Below are positions 1 to 4,636 of a stretch of DNA of 5,016 bases, piece after piece (position 1 is the stretch's first letter; each line of letters begins with the position of its first letter). The notes below the pieces were generated by a model. The model searched no databases, had not been told where the DNA came from, and worked only from the letters and a program-made list of their open reading frames with translations. The stretch lies in assembly GCA_028696365.1 (NCBI GenBank), contig JAQVHG010000175.1, positions 1-5,016 of the forward strand, in the 5' to 3' direction. The translations under genes were made by a program, and so were the position numbers. Origin of the DNA: Methanofollis sp. Its GTDB lineage: Archaea > Halobacteriota > Methanomicrobia > Methanomicrobiales > Methanofollaceae.

Positions 1-1
1 C

Positions 2-226
2 AGGATCGAGGCAAACTTCTCTGGCATCCAGTCGGTATGCGCCGACACCGCCGCGCAGACCTATCTCAACGGCAAGGTGAACTTCTCGCTCGGATGTGAC
101 GGGTCCAGGAAGTTCTCGGGGATCGAGGACGGCGAGATGGTCATGGGCATCCCGGTCGAACTCCTGCCCGAGATCGCCGAGGCCATCCCAGTCGTCACCG
201 GCGCACCCGGCTCGGTCAAGAAGTAA
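2..226 (+). CDS. DUF169 family protein, C-terminal part (5' end outside window)
   Basis: An open frame enters from the left edge and ends at TAA (224-226), giving 74 residues. The segment contains VCADTAAQTYLNGKVN, then LGCDGSRKFSGI (about residues 30-41) and DGEMVMGIP (about 43-51). The Cys-Asp-Gly-Ser-Arg and E-M-V-x-G-I-P pattern is what I know from the C-terminal half of DUF169 (COG2043) proteins, which are common in methanogens and other anaerobes and have no established biochemical role. The two visible cysteines (VCAD and LGCDGS) are the type of conserved residue that could bind a metal or cofactor, but that is inference. The gene converges on the minus-strand genes to the right and is followed at once by a hairpin and T-run. 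The N-terminal part, the start and any operon partner lie outside the window. Family assignment is from motif memory, fairly confident; function unknown. Confidence 0.8.
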   Translation, partial: RIEANFSGIQSVCADTAAQTYLNGKVNFSLGCDGSRKFSGIEDGEMVMGIPVELLPEIAEAIPVVTGAPGSVKK

Positions 227-230
227 GGAG

Positions 231-264
231 TCAGGACTTCCTGATCTGAAATCTTTCTTTTTTT
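231..264 (+). terminator. Probable terminator of the DUF169 gene
   Basis: Four bases after the DUF169 stop, TCAGG-actt-CCTGA (231-244) can form a short hairpin. It is followed by a T-rich run ending in seven Ts (258-264). T-runs are the main archaeal termination signal. The T-run is also the left copy of the 8-bp direct repeat flanking repeat element A, so A seems to have inserted into the terminator. Confidence 0.5.
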
Positions 265-496
265 GGCTCTGTAGAACCCCTCACCACTTCTCAACGCAAA
301 CGTGACTCAACCGCTTTCCCTCATGCTCGCCGGGGGCGCTGCCCCCCAAACCCCCGGGATGAAGATTGGACTGGGAAGGCAGAATAGATGATCATTAAGA
401 GAATGCTGCCGTCCCCGACCTATCGTGGCGTGGGGGGTTCGGGGGGCGGCCAAGACCCCCGCCAGAGAGAGAAATTCATAGGGTTTCTACAAAGCC
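265..496 (+). mobile_element. MITE-like repeat element A with terminal inverted repeats and 8-bp target duplication
   Basis: The left end GGCTCTGTAGAACCC (265-279) is matched in inverted orientation by the right end, whose reverse complement is GGCTTTGTAGAAACCC (481-496). The ends differ by one mismatch and one single-base gap. The element is flanked on both sides by CTTTTTTT (257-264 and 497-504), a perfect 8-bp direct repeat. No protein is encoded. Inside are two GC-rich inverted repeats: GGGGGC-gct-GCCCCC near 332-346, with a further CCCCCGGG at 351-358, and TGGCGTGGGGG...CCCCCGCCA (426-464). The size (232 bp), TIRs and possible duplication fit a miniature inverted-repeat element moved by a transposase elsewhere. 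The GGCTCTGT ends and 8-bp duplication recall IS6-type transposons, which is inference. The poly-T makes the duplication less decisive, since a T-run could instead belong to a tandem repeat unit. Confidence 0.6.
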
Positions 497-504
497 CTTT
501 TTTT

Positions 505-666
505 GGCTCTGTAGAATCCGGCATGATCTCGGGTGGTGCTCACGCATAGGGGATGAGAATTTTTCATCGCTTGATCTCCCATATGAAGAGAGAAGAATCG
601 GTGGGAGCTGTGTTCAGTTCGCCGCTCCCGGCCAAAGAAAACTGTCCAGAGGATTTCTACAAGGCC
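505..666 (+). mobile_element. MITE-like repeat element B (short version)
   Basis: This element starts directly after the second CTTTTTTT and is in tandem with element A. Its left end GGCTCTGTAGAATCC (505-519) pairs with the right end, whose reverse complement is GGCCTTGTAGAAATCC (651-666). Its left interior (GGCATGATC near 519, then AGGGGATGA near 548) recurs in element D. It lacks the GC-hairpin half found in A and D and jumps from about 636 to the right end, so it looks like an internal-deletion derivative. No flanking duplication was found on the right side (TGAACTTG). Noncoding. Confidence 0.5.
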
Positions 667-760
667 TGAACTTGAAGATGGTGTTGCCGTTCCCGACCAA
701 TCGTGCGGGGAGGGTCTGGGGGATGGTGCACCCTCCCGACGCGAGATGATGGGAAAAATT
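667..760 (+). repeat. Partial unit of the same repeat family (hairpin half only)
   Basis: GTGTTGCCGTTCCCGACC (681-698) matches the interior of element A (GCTGCCGTCCCCGACC near 405-420). It is followed by an equivalent hairpin, GGGAGGGT (708-715) with ACCCTCCC (730-737). No terminal inverted repeat is recognisable on either side, so this is a fragment. With elements A and B it accounts for nearly all of the gene-free interval between the DUF169 gene and the maturation protease. Confidence 0.4.
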
Positions 761-779
761 CTGTGGTGTGGCCGGCCAC
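754..779 (-). terminator. Possible terminator of the maturation protease gene
   Basis: Downstream of the protease stop on the minus strand lies the perfect palindrome GTGGCCGGCCAC (768-779), followed by a five-T run (754-758). The palindrome has no natural loop and the T-run is short, so this is only a candidate end for the minus-strand transcript. Confidence 0.25.
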
Positions 780-802
780 TCCATCACAGGCCCCCCGTCC
801 CC

Positions 803-1240
803 TCACTCCTCCACCATCTGGAGCACCCGCCGGCACGCCTCAGGGACAGCCGCCTCCACCTCGGGAGTCAACTTGTCTGAGAACGCCTCGATCTCTCCCC
901 CCTCGATCCCGACGATGACCACCTCGGCGGTCACCCCGACCTCGCAAGCAAGGGCGAGCGTCTCGGCGATCCCAAGGTCGTGAAGAGACATCGGGAAGAC
1001 CGAGGAGGGAGGCACCTCATGGAAGACCTGCACCTCGCCGGGGGTTCCCATCCCGGTCGTTGCATCGACGATGACGATGCGGTCATAGCCCTCCATCAGG
1101 GGGATGAGCCCGAACCCTCCAAGCCCCCCGTCAACGATATCGAGTTCAGGGTGATCTGCAGAGAGCGCTTCCATCACGGCATGGCCGACACCGTCATTGC
1201 CCATATAAGGGTTGCCGCAGGCGATAACACGGACCTTCAT
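803..1240 (-). CDS. Hydrogenase maturation protease (HyaD/HycI family, peptidase M52)
   Basis: The product has 145 residues, a normal length for this family, and starts MKVRVIACGNPYMGNDGVG. These endopeptidases remove a C-terminal peptide from the large subunit of [NiFe]-hydrogenases after nickel insertion, in the cytoplasm. The three nickel-sensing ligands known from E. coli HycI/HybD can be matched: Asp16 in GNxxxGNDGVG, Asp59 in IVIVDATTGMGTPGEV, and His87 in PMSLHDLG. The residue before Asp16, usually Asp, is Asn15 here. ATG at 1240 was chosen because the family begins directly before this V-x-V-x-x-G-N strand; a 40-residue upstream extension in the same frame (to 1360) merely overlaps the neighbouring gene. 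No Shine-Dalgarno sequence is visible, and a TATA-like element sits about 26 bases upstream, so the mRNA may be leaderless. The gene lies 25 bases downstream of a betaine-binding protein gene. Which hydrogenase it serves cannot be told; an FrhD-like role for F420-reducing hydrogenase is one possibility. Confidence 0.9.
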   Translation of the reverse strand: MKVRVIACGNPYMGNDGVGHAVMEALSADHPELDIVDGGLGGFGLIPLMEGYDRIVIVDATTGMGTPGEVQVFHEVPPSSVFPMSLHDLGIAETLALACEVGVTAEVVIVGIEGGEIEAFSDKLTPEVEAAVPEACRRVLQMVEE

Positions 1241-1270
1241 CAGAAAAAAGAGGAGGTAGGTAGTATTATG
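1241..1270 (-). promoter_or_regulatory. Compact intergenic signal: TATA-like box plus T-run before the protease start
   Basis: Reading on the minus strand, CATAATACTA (1261-1270) overlaps the stop of binding-protein copy 1. It is followed by CCTCCTC, a six-T run (1244-1249) and CTG before the ATG at 1240. The TATA-like centre is about 26 bases from the ATG, the archaeal TATA-to-start distance, which would give a leaderless transcript. The T-run could also end transcripts of the upstream gene. The same order (ATAATA, pyrimidine stretch, T-run, CTG or CAG) recurs at the two protease remnants, at 2338-2363 and 4599-4624. Confidence 0.4.
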
Positions 1271-2159
1271 CCTTCCCAAGCCAGGCGTCGACCTGGTCGG
1301 GGTGGGTGTCAAGCCACTTGTTCGCGGCCTCGGTCTCAGACATCCCGCTGTCGATATCAAGCATCACCGACTCCATGTCCTCCGGGGTCCAGTGGAAGCG
1401 CTGGAGGATTCCGTAGGCCTCGGGGTCGTCCTCTGCCAGGCCCTGACGTGCAAGGGTGGCGACATGCTCCTCACCGCCATAGATCCCCTTCGGGTCCTCA
1501 AGGTACTTCAGGTCCCATCGTGCGAACTTCCAGTGCGGCGTCCACCCGGTGACGACGATCCACTCCTCGTCCTGCACCGCCTTCCTGAGGGCCGAGGCCA
1601 TGCCAGCACTCGAACTGGGGACCAGTTCATAGTCGAGGTCATACTCCTCGATCGCCTCCTCGGTCGCCGACATGATCCCGGCACCAGGCTCGACCCCTAC
1701 GATCTCGCCGTCGAACCGGTCCCTGACACCGTTCATCTCCTCAATGGAGTCGATGGTCACATAGGTCGGGACGACCAGGCCGATCCTGGTGCCGTTCATG
1801 TTGATGGCGACCTCATCGACCTGGTCCCCGAACTCCTCCATATAGGCCTGGTGGGTTCGTGGCAGCCATGACGAGACGGTGAAATCAAATTCACCTTTTG
1901 CAAGTCCCTGGTAGAGGGGAGCGGCATCGACTGCCATGAGCGTGACGTCATACCCTGCCCTCTCGAAGACCTGGTTGATCACGTTGGTGCTTGCAATCTC
2001 AGAGTCCCAGAGGACATACCCAATGGAGATCGACTTCTCATCAGTAGTCCCGGGAGGAGACTTGTCCCCATCGTCGGTGCCGGTGCACCCGGCGGCGAAG
2101 AGACATGCAACAGCCAGGAATATGACAAGGATACATGAAATTTTTCTTGATTGAATCAT
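1266..2159 (-). CDS. Glycine betaine-type ABC transporter substrate-binding lipoprotein, copy 1 (OpuAC family)
   Basis: The product has 297 residues. It has an N-terminal signal with a basic MIQSRK start, a hydrophobic core and a lipobox-like FAAGC with Cys25, so it is probably a membrane-anchored lipoprotein facing outward. A short acidic linker follows, then an OpuAC domain (about residues 43-294). The domain shows SISIGYVLWDSEIASTNV, FDFTVSSWLPRTH, NMNGTRIGLVVPTYV and VVTGWTPHWKFARWDLKYL. Family members hold the trimethylammonium head of betaine in an aromatic cage; Trp51, Trp98, Trp206 and Trp210 are the visible candidates. The partner ATPase and permease are not in this window. ATG at 2159 is chosen because it opens the signal peptide and is preceded by GGTG five bases upstream. 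An in-frame extension to 2297 reads through a conserved leader and a pseudogene remnant and is not believed. Copy 2 is about 85-88% identical by eye. The maturation protease follows after 25 bases in the same direction. Confidence 0.9.
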   Translation of the reverse strand: MIQSRKISCILVIFLAVACLFAAGCTGTDDGDKSPPGTTDEKSISIGYVLWDSEIASTNVINQVFERAGYDVTLMAVDAAPLYQGLAKGEFDFTVSSWLPRTHQAYMEEFGDQVDEVAINMNGTRIGLVVPTYVTIDSIEEMNGVRDRFDGEIVGVEPGAGIMSATEEAIEEYDLDYELVPSSSAGMASALRKAVQDEEWIVVTGWTPHWKFARWDLKYLEDPKGIYGGEEHVATLARQGLAEDDPEAYGILQRFHWTPEDMESVMLDIDSGMSETEAANKWLDTHPDQVDAWLGKA

Positions 2160-2162
2160 AAC

Positions 2163-2197
2163 CACACCATTCCAGATTTTTTCGTACTGTCTCTGGC
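2163..2197 (-). promoter_or_regulatory. Conserved leader block of copy 1 with TCTGG/CCAGA inverted repeat
   Basis: The minus strand just before the copy 1 start reads GCCAGAGACAGTACG, six As, TCTGGAATGGTGTG. It is nearly identical to the same position before copy 2 (4394-4429), although the leader further upstream has diverged. CCAGA (2192-2196) and TCTGG (2172-2176) are inverted around an A-rich core. In copy 2 this core reads as a TATA box; here it is TACGAAA, so the promoter, if it was one, is weakened. Copy 1 alone has an extra half-site that makes the hairpin CTCTGG/CCAGAG (2191-2209). The block also carries the GGTG ribosome-binding core. It could be an operator or an mRNA element. Confidence 0.4.
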
Positions 2198-2262
2198 AAG
2201 GGCCCAGAGCATTAGATACCTGCTCACCACGATCATCGACACACGCATATGAACAGGAAAAA

Positions 2263-2337
2263 CCGTTCCACAACAGCGCGGCCGACACCGTCGTCACCCA
2301 AATATGGGATTGAACAGGCGATGATCCGGACCTCCAG
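2263..2337 (-). pseudogene. 5' remnant of a second hydrogenase maturation protease gene (R2)
   Basis: The minus-strand reading from 2337 gives LEVRIIACSIPYLGDDGVG and continues RAVVERF. It matches residues 1-26 of the intact protease (MKVRVIACGNPYMGNDGVG, then HAVMEAL) at about 15 of 26 positions, in one frame. The start codon is gone: CTG-GAG replaces CTG-ATG-AAG. Gly9-Asn10 has become Ser-Ile. Homology fades after about codon 26, and a TGA follows nine codons later. The fragment sits directly upstream of the leader of binding-protein copy 1. It keeps the upstream TATA-like and T-run signal of the intact gene (2338-2363). It is best read as a scar of tandem duplication of the unit [binding protein + protease], with a breakpoint inside the protease. 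It retains the family-typical Asp-Asp pair that the intact copy has changed to Asn-Asp. Confidence 0.75.
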
Positions 2338-2363
2338 AAAAAAAGGATCTGGTATTATTATAA
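2338..2363 (-). promoter_or_regulatory. TATA-like element and T-run upstream of protease remnant R2
   Basis: The minus strand reads CTTATAATAATACC (2350-2363), then AGATCC and seven Ts (2338-2344), then CTG. It corresponds to the signal in front of the intact protease. With the remnant untranslated, a start here would give copy 1 an mRNA leader of roughly 170 bases. It may thus now serve as the promoter of the binding-protein gene. Confidence 0.35.
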
Positions 2364-3163
2364 GTTTACGGCTATGGGCTCTGGAGAATCAGGCATGAAC
2401 CGAACCCTGGATTCAAGCATACCTTGAAACCATCCCAAAATCCCCCCTCTCCCTCACAAATAATACTGATAGATGATGGTGAGGAGACTCTCACCTTTTT
2501 AGAAGCACACCCCTGTCCCTGTATCCATCATGTCGGGGCTCTTCTGCCCCAGGACTCCCGGAATCAGGATGGAAAGACAGCGCAGAGATCATGAGATCTT
2601 CATCACCGACGTCTCAGGCGGAGAGAGTGAGAGCGCGTTCGGGACAGTCTTTGATCTTCGAGTGGCATATTCCCCAGTCGAGGATATGGTCAGCACTCAT
2701 GGAGGGAAGCCTTAGACGACATGATCTGGTCAAAGACCGCACACCTCTCTCCAGGAACATCGAATTTGCCTTCCCCACCCCATCGTATTCTAGGAGGTCA
2801 TCCCAATACTCTCAGGCCCTTCTCCTCGGAGTAGATCACGAAGGATGATGGTTGGGAGATCCTCACCTCTTTGTGTAGCGCAACCATGCATCCATCGCCT
2901 TCCCTTACACTTCTGCCGGGGGCGCTACCCCCGGACCCCTGGGATGGCAATTGGGGCGGAAGGTTGTAGAATGACCATGCCAAGGGGGTGCGTTCCTCTT
3001 CAATCTTCATCAGCAGGGGGTCTGGGGGGCAGCAATCCCCCCGGTCGAGGATAGAGTTCAAGATCCATGGGAGGAAGTGCTTCGGTTCGAGGAGATGTTC
3101 ACCCAGAGAGTGTTTTAGGATACGCTCTAGGGATACAACCAGGAAGGAGCTTGAGATCATCTT
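2364..3163. repeat. Gene-free region of degraded repeat units
   Basis: I see no credible gene on either strand; the open frames here are short and have no recognisable composition or motif. The stretch opens with a degraded element end, GGCTCTGGAGAATC (2377-2390) followed by AGGCATGA. It then holds at least two diverged copies of one segment: GATGATGGTGAGGAGACTC (from 2472) with GATGATGGTTGGGAGATCC (from 2843), and CCAGTCGAGGATATGG (2674-2689) with CCGGTCGAGGATAGAG (3041-3056). GC hairpins of the family are present: GGGGC...GCCCC near 2535-2550, CCGGGGG-cgcta-CCCCCGG (2916-2934), and a G-rich/C-rich pair at 3016-3042. The block lies between binding-protein copy 2 and the protease remnant that should follow it, so it is probably a later insertion. 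Confidence 0.55.
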
Positions 3164-3434
3164 GGTTTTGTAGAATTCGGCATGATCCTGGCGCTCACAC
3201 ATTAGGGGATGAAAAATATATCGTCGCGTGATCATTCTTTTTTAAAAAAGGAGAATCGTTTGGGGTCTTGTTCAATTCGCCACCTCCCCCAGATTCCCGG
3301 GATGAAGATAGGGTCGGAAGGCACCATGGACAACTGTGATGAGAGTGCTGCCGCCCTCGACAAGTCATGTGGCGGGGGCCCGAGGGGTGCAACCCCCCGC
3401 CACCGAGAGGGATCAGGAGGATTTCTACAGAGCT
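3164..3434 (+). mobile_element. MITE-like repeat element D (longest version)
   Basis: The left end GGTTTTGTAGAATTC (3164-3178) pairs with the right end, whose reverse complement is AGCTCTGTAGAAATCC (3419-3434). The left half matches element B (CGGCATGATC, GCTCACACATTAGGGGATGA). The right half matches element A (CCCGGGATGAAGATAGG, GAGAGTGCTGCCGCCC, then the perfect hairpin TGGCGGGGG...CCCCCGCCA at 3370-3402). It therefore looks like the complete form from which A and B are shortened. The interior also holds the palindrome CTTTTTTAAAAAAG near 3237-3250. No flanking direct repeat is seen. Noncoding; same orientation as A and B. Confidence 0.5.
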
Positions 3435-3504
3435 GAAATATAGAAACTCTCTCAGAATGATCGGCTGCCCTCAGCGCATAATCCTTACAGTGCTGATCTC
3501 ACCC

Positions 3505-4392
3505 TCACCCCGCTCTCCCAAGCCAGGCGTCGACCTGGTCTGGGTGGGCGTCAAGCCACTTGTTCGCGGCCTCGGTCTCTGACAGCCCATCGTCGATATC
3601 AAGCATCACCGACTCCATGTCCTCTGGAGTCCAGAAGAACCGCTGGAGGATCGCGTATGCCTCAGGATCGTCCTCTTCCAGGCCCTGACGTGCAAGAGTA
3701 GCGATATACTCTCCCTCACCATAGACGCCCTTTGGATCCTCAAGGTACTTCAGGTCCCAGCGTGCGAACTTCCAGTGCGGGGTCCACCCCGTGACCACGA
3801 TCCACTCCCCATGTGCAGTCGCCCTCCTAAGGGTCGAGGCCATGCCAGCACTCGAACTGGGGACCAGTTCATAGTCGAGGTCATACTCCTCGATCGCCTC
3901 CTCGGTCGCCGACATGATCCCGGCACCAGGCTCGATGCCGATGATCTTACCTTCAAATCTGTCTTCGACCTCATTCATCTCCTCAATGGAATCTATGGTC
4001 ACATAGGTCGGGACGACCAGTCCAATCCTGGTGCCGTTCATATTCCTGTGGACAAAGTCGACCTGGTCACCGAACTCCTCCATATATGCCCCATGAGACC
4101 TGGGCAACCACGACGAGATTGTGAAATCAAATTCACCTTTTGCAAGCCCCTGGTAGAGGGGAGCGGCATCGATCGCAATGAGCCTGACATCATACCCGGC
4201 CCTCTCGAAGACCTGCTTGATCACGTTGGTGCTTGCGATCTCTGAGTCCCAGAGGACATATCCGATGGAGATCGACTTCGATTCTGTGGTCCCAGGAGGA
4301 GAACCTTCGTCACCGGTACACCCGGTGGAGAATATACATGCAACGGTCAGAAGAGCAACAAGGATACATGTAAATTTTTTAGATTGCATCAT
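3505..4392 (-). CDS. Glycine betaine-type ABC transporter substrate-binding lipoprotein, copy 2 (OpuAC family)
   Basis: The product has 295 residues and the same architecture as copy 1: MMQSKK start, hydrophobic signal, lipobox-like FSTGC with Cys25, short linker, and OpuAC domain with SISIGYVLWDSEIAST, SSWLPRSH, NMNGTRIGLVVPTYV and VVTGWTPHWKFARWDL. Candidate cage tryptophans are Trp48, Trp95, Trp203 and Trp207. ATG at 4392 is chosen because it aligns with the copy 1 start; GGTG lies three bases upstream of it. The next codon is also ATG (4389), six bases from GGTG, and is an equally possible start. An ATG at 4401 lies inside the ribosome-binding block and is unlikely. The C-terminus reads LGRAG and ends in TGA, where copies 1 and 3 end LGKA and TAA. 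The native stop and downstream signal are replaced by other sequence, consistent with the repeat insertion just after this gene. Residues 103-118 differ more from copy 1 than the surroundings (VDFVHRN versus VDEVAIN), which could alter binding; this is speculative. Confidence 0.9.
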   Translation of the reverse strand: MMQSKKFTCILVALLTVACIFSTGCTGDEGSPPGTTESKSISIGYVLWDSEIASTNVIKQVFERAGYDVRLIAIDAAPLYQGLAKGEFDFTISSWLPRSHGAYMEEFGDQVDFVHRNMNGTRIGLVVPTYVTIDSIEEMNEVEDRFEGKIIGIEPGAGIMSATEEAIEEYDLDYELVPSSSAGMASTLRRATAHGEWIVVTGWTPHWKFARWDLKYLEDPKGVYGEGEYIATLARQGLEEDDPEAYAILQRFFWTPEDMESVMLDIDDGLSETEAANKWLDAHPDQVDAWLGRAG

Positions 4393-4393
4393 A

Positions 4394-4429
4394 CACACCA
4401 TTCCAGATTTTTTTTATACTGTCTCTGGC
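4394..4429 (-). promoter_or_regulatory. Conserved leader block of copy 2 with TATA-like core
   Basis: The minus strand reads GCCAGAGACAGTAT, eight As, TCTGGAATGGTGTG. CCAGA (4424-4428) and TCTGG (4403-4407) are inverted around GTATAAAA, a good archaeal TATA sequence whose centre is about 24 bases before the ATG at 4392. If used, it would give an almost leaderless mRNA; otherwise the GGTG at 4396-4399 acts as a ribosome-binding site on a longer transcript. The near-identity to 2163-2197 makes a functional role plausible. Confidence 0.4.
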
Positions 4430-4519
4430 AGAGGGCCCGGCCCCTCCGGTCGGGCGCGATTCATCAGCACCTCCATAACTGTCACTATACTCATCAGCCC
4501 ATGGGTATGAGCAGAAAAA

Positions 4520-4599
4520 CCGTTTCACTACAGCGCGTCTGATACTGACGTTACCCGAATGTCTGGTGGATCAGACAATGGAACCAGGCCTATATCTGA
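4520..4599 (-). pseudogene. 5' remnant of a third hydrogenase maturation protease gene (R3), more decayed
   Basis: At the DNA level the minus strand aligns with remnant R2. ATTCGGGTAACGTCAGTATC corresponds to ATTTGGGTGACGACGGTGTC, and ACGCGCTGTAGTGAAACGG to CCGCGCTGTTGTGGAACGG. Both then continue into GTTTTTC and the leader of the next binding-protein gene. The frame is broken: the Gly-Asp of the motif has become Gly-stop (TAA at 4551-4553) and there is a net 2-base length change near the start. Its position between binding-protein copies 3 and 2 is the same as that of R2 between copies 2 and 1, so both come from the same duplication structure. Confidence 0.6.
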
Positions 4600-4632
4600 A
4601 AAAAGGACGTAGATATTATTATGTCTTTATAT
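4600..4632 (-). promoter_or_regulatory. TATA-like elements and T-run after copy 3, candidate promoter of copy 2
   Basis: The minus strand shows AAATATAAAG (4623-4632) and ACATAATAATATC (4611-4623), followed by CCTTTTTTCAG with six Ts (4599-4604). The second motif corresponds to the signals at 1241-1270 and 2338-2363. AAATATAAAG is a strong TATA-box match by itself. Transcription from here would give copy 2 a leader of about 200 bases, and the T-run may end transcripts of copy 3. Confidence 0.35.
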
Positions 4633-4636
4633 TTCC

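Noticed and set aside
980..1871. Long plus-strand open frames (980-1552 and 1302-1871), and 3775-4245 over copy 2
   Set aside because: They lie antisense to well-supported genes, have arginine/proline-rich or shadow-like composition, and match no family I recognise. Equivalent frames recur only because the minus-strand genes are duplicated.
2160..2297. 46-residue N-terminal extension of binding-protein copy 1 starting at ATG 2297
   Set aside because: It places the signal peptide and lipobox deep inside the protein and reads through the conserved leader block and protease remnant R2 in a different frame; copy 2 has no equivalent.
653..2390. A larger composite transposon carrying the protease and copy 1 between elements B and the end at 2377
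   Set aside because: No matching direct repeats were found at the outer edges, and the tandem duplication with protease remnants explains the arrangement without transposition of the genes.
2960..2982. GGTTGTAGAATGACCATG as another element left end
   Set aside because: In alignment it falls at the internal position GAAGGCAGAATAGATGATC of element A, so the similarity to the terminal repeat is probably accidental.
2530..3235. Several 60-145 residue open frames in the gene-free region on both strands
   Set aside because: They cross repeat and hairpin sequence, overlap each other, and show no motif, ribosome-binding site or coding-like composition.
257..3434. CRISPR array suggested by repeated short sequences
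   Set aside because: The repeats are long, diverged, irregularly spaced and have terminal inverted repeats; there are no uniform spacers and no cas genes.
4414..4464. Possible 16-codon leader peptide (MNRARPEGPGPLPETV) before copy 2 with a good GGAGGTG five bases upstream of its last adjacent codon CTG-ATG
   Set aside because: The ribosome-binding match is real, but the frame is not kept before copy 1, where a one-base length difference puts another short frame (MLWALARD..., ending across the gene start) in its place. Kept only as a curiosity.
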